64,000 nucleotides of DNA from Acidobacteriaceae bacterium (GCA_021323655.1 JAJPKO010000045.1:62001-126000), one strand, 5' to 3'. Shown: positions 53,053 through 62,289, numbered from the stretch's first letter. The notes: generated by a model not told the origin, from the letters alone. Program-made: numbers and translations.

Positions 53053-54255
53053 ATGTCCAAGGGTTTTAAGCGCGCCATCTTAGCAATTTCCGTACTTCTT
53101 GTTGCCATCGTCTTCATCGGTGGCTTTGGCATGAGTGGCGTGCGCGCTGGTACCCAGAGCGACGTTGCCTATCGCCAGATGGGCGTTTATGAAGAAGTCC
53201 TTCACAAAATTCAGAGCGACTATGTTGTTGAGCCCAACCTGAACAAGGTCACCACTGGCGCGCTCCACGGCCTTCTCGAGTCCCTCGACTCCGATTCCAG
53301 CTATCTCACTCCCGCCGAGTACACCACCTATAAAGCCCATGAGAGTGAGGGTGCAACAGCTCAGGTCGGCCTGAACGTTTCCAAGCGTGGCGGTTACGCC
53401 ACCGTCGTCTCCGTTATGCCCGGCAGCCCAGCCGAACGCGAACAGATTCAGGATGGCGACATCATTATCGCCATTGGAGACCAGCCCACGCGCGAAATGT
53501 CTCTGGCCATGATTCGCCTCCTTCTCGAAGGCAAGCCCGGCACTCAGGTCACCTTCTCGCTCGTCCGTCCCGGCCGCGGCAAGTATGAGCCAGACAAGAT
53601 CACTCTCACCCGCACCAGTCTTCCAGCGCCCGCCATGGGGCAGCAGGAATACGAAAATTCCAGCATTCTCTACCTCAAGCCCGTGGTGCTCACAAAAGAG
53701 CGTGTGGATGAGATTGATTCCCGCCTTCACGCTATGCAGAAAAATGGCAACAAGAAGGTCCTCCTCGACCTGCGCGATGTTGCCCAGGGAGACGAGCAGC
53801 AGGCCGTGCGCCTCGCCAATGCATTCCTGAAAACAGGCACCATCGCCATGCTCGAAGGCCAGAAAGTCAGCAAGCAGACCTTCTCCGCCGACCCATCTAA
53901 ATTTGTCACCAGTGCGCCATTGGTTGTTCTCGTAAACCACGGAACGTCCGGCCCCGGCGAACTGGTTGCCGCCGCCGTATTGGACAACAAGCGCGGCGAC
54001 GTCGTCGGTGACCGCACCTTCGGCGAGGGAAGCGTCCAGAAGACCATCGAGCTTCCCGATGGCGCCGCCCTCATCCTCTCCGTCGCAAAATATGAATCCC
54101 CCTCAGGCAAGAAGATTCAGGATGAGGCCGTAACGCCAAACGTTCTCGTCGCTTCCGAACTCGACCTGCCAGACGATTCAGGCCAGAAGCCCACGCAACA
54201 CCCTGACGACCAACTCAATAAAGCATTGGACCTGCTCAAGCAGAAAAACGCATAA
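53053..54255 (+). CDS. S41-like (C-terminal processing protease) protein lacking the catalytic pair
   Basis: A 400-residue membrane-anchored protein with an N-terminal helix (RAILAISVLLVAIVFIGGFG), a CtpA-type helical part, a PDZ domain at about 90-190 (GGYATVVSVMPGSPAEREQI) and an S41 domain at 200-370. In active Tsp/CtpA the Ser is in N-x-G-[ST]-A-S-A-S-E and the Lys lies 25 residues on, in GKG. Here the same places read NHGTSGPGE and FGEGSVQK: catalytic Ser is Gly and Lys is Glu, at exactly matching spacing. ATG 53053 was chosen over the TTG at 53041. It probably binds or scaffolds substrates through PDZ instead of cutting. Confidence 0.8.
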   Translation: MSKGFKRAILAISVLLVAIVFIGGFGMSGVRAGTQSDVAYRQMGVYEEVLHKIQSDYVVEPNLNKVTTGALHGLLESLDSDSSYLTPAEYTTYKAHESEGATAQVGLNVSKRGGYATVVSVMPGSPAEREQIQDGDIIIAIGDQPTREMSLAMIRLLLEGKPGTQVTFSLVRPGRGKYEPDKITLTRTSLPAPAMGQQEYENSSILYLKPVVLTKERVDEIDSRLHAMQKNGNKKVLLDLRDVAQGDEQQAVRLANAFLKTGTIAMLEGQKVSKQTFSADPSKFVTSAPLVVLVNHGTSGPGELVAAAVLDNKRGDVVGDRTFGEGSVQKTIELPDGAALILSVAKYESPSGKKIQDEAVTPNVLVASELDLPDDSGQKPTQHPDDQLNKALDLLKQKNA

Positions 54256-54551
54256 CGATTCGGCTTTTAATGAGGGGGCGCTATCCGTGGTCATCCTGAG
54301 CGGAGCGCGCAATGCGTAGTCGAAAGCCCTGCACAAACACAGTTGTGCGATGCTTGGCGTAAGTAAGGTCCTTTGCAGGATGGAGACAACCGCCGAATGC
54401 TGGTGACACAGCCTTTCCGAACCTGGGTGGGAGCTGAGGGAACGAAAGAGGATAAGCGCGCCAGAATCTCTGGCCAGAATTCACCCCAACCTCACCCCGC
54501 ATCTCAGCTCTTGAGAACTCGTTAAACTATCCTTTGATCAACAGCACTCAG
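54256..54551. repeat. Intergenic region with an interspersed-repeat-like motif
   Basis: Around 54288-54330 the motif GTCATCCTGAGCGGAGCGCG, followed by GTAGTCGAAAG, resembles the GTCATCCTGAGCG-AGTCGAAGG element that is scattered between genes in many Terriglobia and other soil bacteria (recalled, not searched). The rest of the 296 bp contains no supported gene. It separates the S41-like gene from the PBP gene. Confidence 0.4.
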
Positions 54552-56738
54552 ATGACCCCCAGCCCTTTCCGCCCCGGTGCAGGACGCCGCAAAGTTGCCG
54601 GAGGTGTTGCGTTCACCATTTTGCTCATTCTCGCCGCTGCCGTGGGCTCCCTCAGCGGACTCATGCTCGTCTACACCGTCAATCTTCCCCAGATTGACGA
54701 CCTCATGCGCTATCGCCCCAACACCATCACTGAGCTCTACGACACGCACGGCCGCATCTTCGGTTCCTTCGCCCTCGAGCGCCGCATCCCCGTCAACTAC
54801 GGTGATTTCTCCCCACTCCTGCGCGAGGCCGTCATCTCCATAGAAGACAAGAATTTTGAAAGCCATTGGGGTGTCAATATCTTCCGCGTGCTGGGAGCGG
54901 CTTATCACGATCTCACCTCCAAAACCCGCGCCCAGGGCGCCTCAACGCTCACCATGCAGCTCGCCCGCAATCTCTTTCTGAACAACGAGCGCACCTTTGG
55001 ACGCAAATTACAGGAGGTCCTGCTCTCCATCCAGATCGAGCACGCCTTCACCAAGCAGCAGATATTCACCCTTTACGCCAACCAGATATACCTCGGTCAC
55101 GGTGTCTATGGTTTTGAGGCCGGGGCCGAATACTATTTCAGCAAGCATGCCCGCGACCTCACCCTGCCTGAGGCGGCCCTTCTCGCCGGTCTTCCCAAAG
55201 GCCCGGTCGAATACTCGCCCATTCTGAACCCTGATAAGGCATTCCGCCGCCGCAACATGGTCATCAACGCCATGCTCGAAGACGGCAAGATCACCGCCGC
55301 CCAGGCGAATGTCGCGCGCTCGACTCCGCTTGGGCTGCACATTCAGCCACCCCCCAACAGCATCGCCCCCTGGTTTGTCGAATCCGTGCGCCGCGAGCTG
55401 GAACAGAAACTCGGCCCCGACCAGGTCCACGAAGCCGGACTGAAGGTCTACACCACCCTCGATCTTGATCTGCAACAGGCGGCCAATCGCGCCGTGCTCG
55501 ACGGCCTGGCCAACGATGAGCGCCAGCGCGGATGGCGCGGCCATCTCCTCAACGTGATTGCCGGCGGTGTGGGCATGGAGAGCTTCAAACATCCCGACTG
55601 GATCGTGCCACCGCAACCCGGTGGTTATGTCCACGCCCTCGTGACCGCCGTACTGCCTTATCAGGTTACCGCCCGCGTTGGCGACCATGACCTGCTCCTG
55701 GCACCCGAGGACTGGGTGTGGACAAAGTTCCGCACCGCCGACGCATTCCTTAAACCGGGAGACATCATCTACGTCCATCTCCGCCAGCCCGAGGAGAACA
55801 TTCTCCGCGGCAGTCTCGAGCAGGACACTGGAGTCGAAGGGGCCCTTCTTGCCATGGACAACGTAACCGGCGACGTTCTGGCCATGGTCGGTGGCCGTGA
55901 CTTCTATATGTCGCAGTTCAACCGTGCCACTCAGGCCGAGCGCCAGACCGGGTCATCCTTCAAGCCCTACGTCTACACCGCAGCCGTGGAAGAAGGCGCA
56001 CGGCCAGACGAGATGGTCCTTGACGCTCCCACCTCCTTCGGCAGCTATACGCCGCATAATTACGAAGGCAATTACCTCGGCAACATCACCCTGCTCAAGG
56101 CTTTTGCCGACTCCCGCAACATCCCCGCCCTCAAGCTTGCCGAGCGGGTCGGCATCCGCAAAGTCATTGATGTCGCCCATCATTTCGGAATCACCACCAA
56201 CATCCCCGCCTATCTGCCCATCGCTCTCGGGTCCGTCGAGATCACACTCGAGCAGCAGGTGGCCGCCTATTCCGTCTTTCCCAATGATGGGATCCGCATC
56301 TCCCCCCGCCTTGTCCGGCTCGTCACCACCGCCGACGGCGCCCCGCTGCTTGAAGACAAGCCTGCCGTCAGCGAAGCCACCAGCGCCCGTACCGCCCGGA
56401 CCATGATGACCTTTCTGCGCGAAGTCACCCGCTCCGGCACCGCCGCCGCAGCCGCCTCTCTCAACCATCCCATCGGAGGAAAAACCGGCACCACCAGTGA
56501 TTTCACAGATGCATGGTTCATCGGCTTTTCACCGTCCACCACATGTGGCGTCTGGGTCGGGTATGACAACCGTCAGTCCCTCGGCGAAAAAGAAACGGGC
56601 GCCAGAGTTGCCCTCCCCATCTGGATAGATTTCATGCGCGCCGCCATCGCCGGAAAAAACGACGAGAATTTCCCCGGCGACACCCAACCGTTCCGGCCCC
56701 GTGGCCATCCCCCTTCTGCCGTCCGCGCCACACGCTGA
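54552..56738 (+). CDS. Class A penicillin-binding protein (PBP1A type)
   Basis: A 728-residue bifunctional peptidoglycan synthase. After a membrane anchor (VAFTILLILAAAVGSLSGLM) the GT51 domain has SIEDKNFESHWGV (catalytic Glu), QGASTLTMQLARNLFL, and RKLQEVLLSIQIEH. The transpeptidase domain has QTGSSFKPYVYTAAVEEG (SxxK), DSRNIPALKLAERV (SxN) and GGKTGTTSDFTDAWFIGF (KTG). Together they polymerise lipid II and cross-link the strands. ATG at 54552 was taken; the TTG at 54534 adds six residues. A linker domain with an OB-like stretch separates the two enzymatic parts. No ribosome site was seen. Confidence 0.95.
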   Translation: MTPSPFRPGAGRRKVAGGVAFTILLILAAAVGSLSGLMLVYTVNLPQIDDLMRYRPNTITELYDTHGRIFGSFALERRIPVNYGDFSPLLREAVISIEDKNFESHWGVNIFRVLGAAYHDLTSKTRAQGASTLTMQLARNLFLNNERTFGRKLQEVLLSIQIEHAFTKQQIFTLYANQIYLGHGVYGFEAGAEYYFSKHARDLTLPEAALLAGLPKGPVEYSPILNPDKAFRRRNMVINAMLEDGKITAAQANVARSTPLGLHIQPPPNSIAPWFVESVRRELEQKLGPDQVHEAGLKVYTTLDLDLQQAANRAVLDGLANDERQRGWRGHLLNVIAGGVGMESFKHPDWIVPPQPGGYVHALVTAVLPYQVTARVGDHDLLLAPEDWVWTKFRTADAFLKPGDIIYVHLRQPEENILRGSLEQDTGVEGALLAMDNVTGDVLAMVGGRDFYMSQFNRATQAERQTGSSFKPYVYTAAVEEGARPDEMVLDAPTSFGSYTPHNYEGNYLGNITLLKAFADSRNIPALKLAERVGIRKVIDVAHHFGITTNIPAYLPIALGSVEITLEQQVAAYSVFPNDGIRISPRLVRLVTTADGAPLLEDKPAVSEATSARTARTMMTFLREVTRSGTAAAAASLNHPIGGKTGTTSDFTDAWFIGFSPSTTCGVWVGYDNRQSLGEKETGARVALPIWIDFMRAAIAGKNDENFPGDTQPFRPRGHPPSAVRATR

Positions 56739-56858
56739 GCGGAATACTCGTTGCAACATACAATGTCAGGTGCTCCGCATTCGCAGAGATGTGGGTTTGC
56801 AGAAAAAGCAGGCTGCCAGTATCCTGATCACTATCTCCTGCATCCATGAGAAAGGCTT

Positions 56859-57095
56859 ATGTCTCAGAAACGTGTCATTCTCTACGGCCAGCCGGGATGC
56901 CCTCCCTGCTCAGCGGCCAAACGCTTCCTTACTTCCCTCAAAGTCCCATTTGAATACAAAGATGTAACTGCCGACCATTCCACCCTGAGCGAGCTGGCCA
57001 GGCTGAACAGCCGCTCAACACCTACCATCGTCGTGGGAGATGAAGTAATGATTGGCTTCGATCCTGGGCGGCTGGAGCAATTGCTGAAGAGCTAA
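56859..57095 (+). CDS. Glutaredoxin-like protein
   Basis: A 78-residue thioredoxin-fold protein with the redox motif YGQPGCPPCSAAKRFLTSL (CPPC) at residues 14-17, the cis-Pro stretch SRSTPTIVVGDEVMIGFDPG near 52, and a glutaredoxin-type C-terminus (RLEQLLKS). CPPC is nearer to NrdH/thioredoxin-like glutaredoxins than to the CPYC of classical Grx1. GAGAAAGG precedes the ATG. It probably reduces protein disulphides or supplies electrons to a reductase. Its end overlaps the dapB stop region by 4 bp on the other strand. Confidence 0.9.
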   Translation: MSQKRVILYGQPGCPPCSAAKRFLTSLKVPFEYKDVTADHSTLSELARLNSRSTPTIVVGDEVMIGFDPGRLEQLLKS

Positions 57096-57772
57096 AGCTG
57101 GTTCGCAATTTCACTGAAGTCCCACACCCCTGTCTTTCCGGCAATCCACTCCGCAGCGCGCACCGCGCCTTCAGCAAAGGCGCGCCGCGAGAAGGACTCA
57201 TGCTTCAGCTCGATCATTTCATTCTGCGACCTTGCTTCCACAACGTGAATGCCGGAAACATCGCCCTCACGCTTTGAGATGATCTCGACCTGCAACGAAG
57301 GACTGCACGCTTGCAGCGCCTGCTTCAGCGAGAGCGCCGTACCCGACGGGGCGTCCTTCTTCTGTGCGTGATGGGTCTCTGTGATGCGGAACTCGTAATG
57401 CGGCAGGGAAGCCGCCAGTTCCCGCGCCAGCCGAAGCACGGCCTGTACACCCAGCGAAAAATTCGTACCGTAAAGTAAGCCTGCGTTCTTCCGCGTCGCC
57501 AGCAAACGCATATCGTCCAGATGCTGGTACCATCCTGTGGTGCCGACCACCATCCGCGCTCCATTGGCCAGGCACGCACGCATGTTCGCCACCGCGGCCT
57601 CCGGCGTAGTGAAGTCAATCACCGCGTCATAGCCAGCGAGAAACGGCGCCGTCAGCGCCATCGCATTGCGGTTCTCTTCTTCGCCCACTACCCGGACACT
57701 ATGTCCGTGCTCAGCGGCCACATCGGCCACCACGCGCCCGGTCTTTCCGCGGCCCAGCACAAGAAAAAGCAT
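57092..57772 (-). CDS. dapB: 4-hydroxy-tetrahydrodipicolinate reductase
   Basis: A 226-residue NAD(P)H enzyme of lysine/meso-diaminopimelate synthesis. The Rossmann start FLVLGRGKTGRVVADVAAEH is followed by VIDFTTPEAAVANMRACLAN and VVGTTGW, and the signature ETHHAQKKDAPSGTALSL near residue 132, with the catalytic His and the Lys. It is about 40 residues shorter than E. coli DapB. It lies 2 bp after lysC, so asd, lysC and dapB form one operon feeding the peptidoglycan and lysine branch. Confidence 0.95.
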   Translation of the reverse strand: MLFLVLGRGKTGRVVADVAAEHGHSVRVVGEEENRNAMALTAPFLAGYDAVIDFTTPEAAVANMRACLANGARMVVGTTGWYQHLDDMRLLATRKNAGLLYGTNFSLGVQAVLRLARELAASLPHYEFRITETHHAQKKDAPSGTALSLKQALQACSPSLQVEIISKREGDVSGIHVVEARSQNEMIELKHESFSRRAFAEGAVRAAEWIAGKTGVWDFSEIANQL

Positions 57773-57774
57773 GG

Positions 57775-59244
57775 CTACCTCGCAGTTGCTGCTGTTGCGC
57801 TCTTCCGCGCTTCTACGTCGAAGATTTCCGGATCAGGGTCTTCAAAGAACTCAGCGTGGAGCGAGCGCACCGCCTCTTCCGCATCATCTTCCTCGATCAT
57901 GAAGCTCATGTTGATCTCCGAAGCGCCCTGTGAAATCATGCGAATGTTCACATGACGAATGGCCCCGAAGACCCGCGCTGCAATCCCATTTTGCCCGCGA
58001 ATGTTCTCGCCTACCATGCAGACCAGCGCCTTGCGGCCTTCATATTTCACGTCCGCCAGCCTGCTCAGGTCGGCCGCGATCTCAGGGATTTTCTCCGTTG
58101 TATCCACCGTCAGCGAAACGCTGACCTCTGACGTCGAAACCAGGTCTACCGGCGTGCGATGCTTGTCGAAAACATCAAAGATCGCCTTCAGATAACCATG
58201 CGTCATCAGCATGCGGCTCGCCACCACATCTATAATAGTGACCTTCTTCTTCACCGCAATGGACTTGAACGGACTCTGGCATTTAGGGGCCAGCGAGATG
58301 ATGCGCGTGCCCTCATTCTCAGGATTGCGCGAATTGAGCACCAGCACTGGAATGTTCTTCTGTACCGCTGGAAGAATGGTGGCCGGATGCAGCACTTTCG
58401 CGCCAAAGTAAGCCAGCTCGGCGGCCTCTTCAAAGCTGATGGTCTTCACTCGCAGCGCATCCGGGCACACGCGCGGATCGGCCGTCATGATGCCGTTTAC
58501 GTCCGTCCAGATTTCAATGGCCTCGGCATGGATTCCGCCACCCACCAGCGCTGCCGTAAAGTCCGATCCGCCGCGCCCGAGCGTTGTGGTCACGCCCTTC
58601 TCGGTTGAGCCGATAAACCCGCCCATCACCACCGTCTTGCCAGCATAGGCGTGTGGAAGAACGTACTCTCTCAACCGCTCTTCAATCAGCGCATCCTGGG
58701 GAATGGCTTTGCCATGCTGCGCATCGGTAATAATGCAGCTGCGCGCATCCACATGCACGCCATCCAGCCCGCGCTGGGCAAATGCTTCGGCAATCATGCG
58801 GCTTGAAAGCCGTTCGCCGTACGAAACAATCATGTCGCTGATGCGCGGCGTCAGTTCGCCAACTGCGGAAAGCCCGCGCAGGATCTCATCCAGCGCGTCA
58901 AACTCTGCATCAATCCACGCCTGCGCCGGAGCAAATTCCGGGCCGGTGAAGTCGCTGCAATCCTGTCCCGCTTTGCCTTCGGCCTGTGAAGTGAGCCGGC
59001 AGGTCACTTCCTTGTGTCGGCTCCGCAACCGCGCTGTAATGGCGAGCGCGCCATTGCGATCCCCGCGCGCAGCCGCGTTGGCAGCAGCCAGCAACTGGTC
59101 TGTGACTTTCGCCATCGCGCTGACGACGACAATCGGCTGAAGACCCTGATTGCGCCGCATCGCAACAATGGTCGAGGTCCGGTGAATGGCAACGGCATCC
59201 TCAACTGAGGTCCCGCCAAACTTCATCACGACAAGCTTTTTCAT
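57775..59244 (-). CDS. lysC: Aspartate kinase
   Basis: A 489-residue enzyme making aspartyl-4-phosphate. MKKLVVMKFGGTSVEDAVAI is the family start; SYGERLSSRMIAEAFAQRGL near residue 145, GGFIGSTEKGVTTTLGRGGS near 217 and EIWTDVNGIMTADPRVCPDA near 250 are catalytic-domain motifs. Two ACT domains (VTIIDVVASRMLMTHGYLKA and ALVCMVGENIRGQNGIAARV) form the C-terminal regulatory part that binds lysine in this type. Overlaps asd by ATGA upstream and dapB is 2 bp downstream. Length suggests the long, monofunctional form. Confidence 0.96.
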   Translation of the reverse strand: MKKLVVMKFGGTSVEDAVAIHRTSTIVAMRRNQGLQPIVVVSAMAKVTDQLLAAANAAARGDRNGALAITARLRSRHKEVTCRLTSQAEGKAGQDCSDFTGPEFAPAQAWIDAEFDALDEILRGLSAVGELTPRISDMIVSYGERLSSRMIAEAFAQRGLDGVHVDARSCIITDAQHGKAIPQDALIEERLREYVLPHAYAGKTVVMGGFIGSTEKGVTTTLGRGGSDFTAALVGGGIHAEAIEIWTDVNGIMTADPRVCPDALRVKTISFEEAAELAYFGAKVLHPATILPAVQKNIPVLVLNSRNPENEGTRIISLAPKCQSPFKSIAVKKKVTIIDVVASRMLMTHGYLKAIFDVFDKHRTPVDLVSTSEVSVSLTVDTTEKIPEIAADLSRLADVKYEGRKALVCMVGENIRGQNGIAARVFGAIRHVNIRMISQGASEINMSFMIEEDDAEEAVRSLHAEFFEDPDPEIFDVEARKSATAATAR

Positions 59245-60305
59245 GCCGCGACCGCCACAGGTTCAAGTTTGCCCAGCTTTACCAGAAGCTCCGCATTCAA
59301 CAGCGCCGCTCCCGCCGCTCCGCGAATCGTATTGTGCGAGAGCACGGTAAACTTCCAGTCAAACAGAGTACATGGGCGCAGGCGGCCAACCACAGCAGCC
59401 ATGCCATTGCCTCTCATACGGTCCAGCCTGGGTTGCGGACGGTCATCCGCCGCCACAAACTCTACCGGTTGTGCGGGTGCGGTCGGCAACTCCTGCCCTG
59501 CCAGCGGGCGGAACTCACTCCATACTGCCAGAATCTGCTCGCGTGTGGCCGGCTTGCGCAGCTTGATGCTGACGCTCTCCGTATGTCCATCCTCTACGGC
59601 CACGCGGTTGCAATGGGCTGAAATCTTCGCATCCAGCGGCTGTATGCGCGCGCCGTTCAGTGCGCCCAACAGCTTCAGCGTCTCCTCCTGCATCTTTTCT
59701 TCTTCGCTCTTGATGTAGGGAACGACGTTGCCAAGAATATCGAGCGATGCCACACCCGGATAGCCGGCGCCGCTCACCGCCTGCATCGTACTCACAAAAA
59801 TGGATTCAATGCCAAAGTGCTCTTCCAGCGGCTTCAGCGCCAGCGCCAGCCCAATGGCTGAGCAGTTCGGATTGGTCACAATATATCCGCCAGACTGCTT
59901 GCGCCAGCTCTGGCTCTCCAGCAGCGGCAGGTGGTCGCCGTTGACTTCGGGAATGACGAGAGGCACATCTTCCTGCATGCGGAAAGCGCTGGAGTTGGAT
60001 ATGACCGCGCATCCCGCGGTGGCAAACTTCGGCTCCAGCTCGCGGGCAATGTCAGAGTCGAGCGCGGCAAAAATGATCTTTGGAGCGCCTTCCGGCGTCG
60101 CAGGAGAAACCTGCATCTCCGCAATCTTCGCAGGAATGGCGGTGTCGAGCTTCCACTTTACAGCGTCGCCATAACGCTTGCCAGAGGACTTGTCGCTGGC
60201 CGCAAGCCAGGTAATCTCAAACCATGGATGGCGCTCAAGAAGCTGAATAAATCGCTGGCCGACCATTCCAGTCGCGCCCAGAATGCCAATCTGATGCCGC
60301 TGCAT
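59241..60305 (-). CDS. asd: Aspartate-semialdehyde dehydrogenase
   Basis: A 354-residue NADPH enzyme that reduces aspartyl phosphate. ATG at 60303-60305 follows AAAGAGG; the frame is open for 36 more codons upstream but these were not used. IGILGATGMVGQRFIQLLER is the NADP loop, VTNPNCSAIGLALALKPLEE near 150 carries the catalytic Cys, and KISAHCNRVAVEDGHTESV near 245 the catalytic His region. It belongs to the yeast/archaeal ASADH branch. First gene of the asd-lysC-dapB operon. Confidence 0.95.
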   Translation of the reverse strand: MQRHQIGILGATGMVGQRFIQLLERHPWFEITWLAASDKSSGKRYGDAVKWKLDTAIPAKIAEMQVSPATPEGAPKIIFAALDSDIARELEPKFATAGCAVISNSSAFRMQEDVPLVIPEVNGDHLPLLESQSWRKQSGGYIVTNPNCSAIGLALALKPLEEHFGIESIFVSTMQAVSGAGYPGVASLDILGNVVPYIKSEEEKMQEETLKLLGALNGARIQPLDAKISAHCNRVAVEDGHTESVSIKLRKPATREQILAVWSEFRPLAGQELPTAPAQPVEFVAADDRPQPRLDRMRGNGMAAVVGRLRPCTLFDWKFTVLSHNTIRGAAGAALLNAELLVKLGKLEPVAVAA

Positions 60306-60460
60306 GTGCCTCTTTCCATTCAGCGATGGTGTACACCGCTGCCCATGTCTCTTCGAAGGGCTGGACTGTTCGCTGTACTGAATAGTGTAAACGCTAGTGG
60401 CGCAACCATGCACACCAATTGGAGAGGAACGCTACAAATTCCGGGAACGAAATTCGCTTC

Positions 60461-61222
60461 CTACTTCGCAGCGAACGTAAAGTCCTGCTTCGCCGTCTGC
60501 TTTGCGCCTACCGTCACAGTGGCCGTCTGCTGCCCCAGCACTTCATGGTCAGCAACCACTGTATACGTGCCCGGTGGCAACCCTTTGATCTCGAAGTGTC
60601 CTTCTGCATCGCTGACCGCATAGAAGGGATGGTCCACAACATTGATGAATGCCTGCATCCACGGATGATTATTGCAGCGGACCGGGATCATCAGCTCCGG
60701 CTTTTTGAAGACACGCGTTTCCGGCGCGCCATTCGGCCCCTGCGAGATGTCTGTCGCCTGATTGGAGTCCACCGTGGGCAGCATGTGGACGTTATGCATC
60801 GTCGGATCGCTGTTGGTAAAGCGCACCGGTTGGCCCACCATCGCTCCAATCACGTGTGGCGCATAGCGGCAGCCCTTCTGGTCCATGACCACAGGTATGG
60901 CCGGAGCAGCGTAGACCTTGTTCCCCAGCCCGTCCTTTACATAGATAAAGACATTCCCCAGCCCGCCATCCTTGCCCACATACTGCTCGCTGTAATTTGC
61001 AGGAGAAAGACTGCACACCGGGTCCTGCGCCATATCAATCAGCACAGGCGCAGGCATCTTCCCAGAGAAATGGATTGTGCCCGAGATCGTACCCGCCGTG
61101 TTCCAGTCAATCTGCGTGTATTGTGCAGCCTGCTCGCCGCTTCCGGCTGACGGCTTCCTGCAACCGGCAGCCAGAAGGAAAACACTACAAACAACCGAAA
61201 CAGCAAAAACAGACCGTCTCAT
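60461..61222 (-). CDS. Lipoprotein with cupredoxin-like and regulatory-like domains
   Basis: A 253-residue lipoprotein (VCSVFLLAAGCRKP, lipobox LLAAGC). A first beta-sandwich (GTISGTIHFSGKMPAPVLID) leads to a cupredoxin-like part with NSDPTMHNVHMLPTVD and MIPVRCNNHPWMQAFINVVD: the His, Cys, His and Met are spaced as type I copper ligands. The end, GHFEIKGLPPGTYTVVADH, looks like a carboxypeptidase-regulatory domain. Such proteins occur near respiratory complexes in Acidobacteria, but none is here. Electron transfer or copper binding at the outer face of the inner membrane or outer membrane is inferred. Confidence 0.78.
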   Translation of the reverse strand: MRRSVFAVSVVCSVFLLAAGCRKPSAGSGEQAAQYTQIDWNTAGTISGTIHFSGKMPAPVLIDMAQDPVCSLSPANYSEQYVGKDGGLGNVFIYVKDGLGNKVYAAPAIPVVMDQKGCRYAPHVIGAMVGQPVRFTNSDPTMHNVHMLPTVDSNQATDISQGPNGAPETRVFKKPELMIPVRCNNHPWMQAFINVVDHPFYAVSDAEGHFEIKGLPPGTYTVVADHEVLGQQTATVTVGAKQTAKQDFTFAAK

Positions 61223-61248
61223 AGCTTCTCCAGAAAATATCAGGGTGC

Positions 61249-61273
61249 CCCAGGTCTCCTCAGGAGACCTGGG
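61249..61273. terminator. Hairpin between icd and the cupredoxin-like lipoprotein
   Basis: Perfect 11-bp arms (61249-61259 and 61263-61273) with a 3-nt loop, 5 bp downstream of the icd stop on the minus strand. No T-run follows on that strand, so termination is inferred from stem strength and position. Confidence 0.5.
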
Positions 61274-61278
61274 AGTTT

Positions 61279-62289
61279 CTACAGCGCAGCAATCACCGCA
61301 TCCGCAAATGCTTTGGTTCCTGCAGTTCCACCCACATCGCGCGTGAGCGACTTCTTCTCTTCATAGACCTTCTCCAGCGCAGTCTGAATCCTGTCCGCCG
61401 CGGCGCTTTCATCCATGTGCCGCAGCATCAAAACTGCCGACTGCAGCAGCGCTGTCGGATTGGCGATGTCCTTGCCGGCAATGTCCGGTGCCGAGCCATG
61501 GACCGCCTCAAAGATGGCCGCCTCAGCCCCCAGATTCGCGCCAGGAACCAGCCCGAGTCCGCCCACAAAGGCCGCGCACAGGTCGCTGACGATGTCGCCG
61601 TACAGGTTCTCGAGCAGCAGCACATCGTACTGGTAAGGATTCAGCACCAACTGCATGCAGGTGTTGTCAATAATGTGCTCGCCATAAGTGATTTCCGGAA
61701 AGCCCTTACCCACTTCGCGCGCGCATTTCAAAAAGAGGCCATCGGACATCTTCATAATGTTGGCCTTGTGAATAGCGTGGATCTTCTTGCGTCCATGCTT
61801 GCGTGCGTACTCAAAGGCAAATTTCGCGATCCGCGTCGAGCCCTTTTCGGTAATCACCTTCAGCGACTCAACCACGCCTGGAACGACTTCGTGCTCCAAC
61901 CCGACATACTCACCTTCTGTGTTTTCTCGAATAATAATGAGGTCTACATTGGGGTAGCGGGTCTCAAGGCCAGGAAGGTTCTTGATGGGCCGGAAATTCG
62001 CGTACAGCTCGAACTTCTTGCGCAGAGTGACGTTGATCGAAGAAAAACCGCCGCCAACCGGAGTCGTTACCGGGCCCTTCAGCGCCAGCTTGTTGCGTTC
62101 AATGGATTCATAAAGCTCCTTCGGAATGTACTCCTTGTACTTCTCAAAAGCTTTGGCTCCCGCTGCAAAACGTTCCCAGTCGAACTTCACGCCCGTGGCT
62201 TCCAGAATGCGGACCACCGCATCCGTCACCTCCGGGCCAATTCCGTCACCGGGAATCAGCGTTACTTTGTGTGTTTTGGTATTGGTCAT
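61279..62289 (-). CDS. NAD-dependent isocitrate dehydrogenase (isocitrate/isopropylmalate family)
   Basis: A 336-residue beta-decarboxylating dehydrogenase. VTLIPGDGIGPEVTDAVVRI opens the fold; RENTEGEYVGLEHEVVPGVV near residue 118 has the ENTEGEY-G pattern of NAD-isocitrate dehydrogenases; KANIMKMSDGLFL (Lys), and the NLYGDIVSDLCAAFVGGLGL near 230 (metal-binding Asp residues) are intact. HGSAPDIAGKDIANPTA is the coenzyme loop: it lacks the NADP-type residues. It acts in the TCA cycle; the close alternative, isopropylmalate dehydrogenase, is less likely given ENTEGEY. Single gene or last gene after nrdR. Confidence 0.93.
   Translation of the reverse strand: MTNTKTHKVTLIPGDGIGPEVTDAVVRILEATGVKFDWERFAAGAKAFEKYKEYIPKELYESIERNKLALKGPVTTPVGGGFSSINVTLRKKFELYANFRPIKNLPGLETRYPNVDLIIIRENTEGEYVGLEHEVVPGVVESLKVITEKGSTRIAKFAFEYARKHGRKKIHAIHKANIMKMSDGLFLKCAREVGKGFPEITYGEHIIDNTCMQLVLNPYQYDVLLLENLYGDIVSDLCAAFVGGLGLVPGANLGAEAAIFEAVHGSAPDIAGKDIANPTALLQSAVLMLRHMDESAAADRIQTALEKVYEEKKSLTRDVGGTAGTKAFADAVIAAL

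Noticed and set aside
53585-53830. Alternative-frame ORFs within the S41-like and PBP genes
   Set aside because: Ser/Pro/Arg-rich shadow frames caused by GC-rich third positions; the listed frames carry the family motifs.
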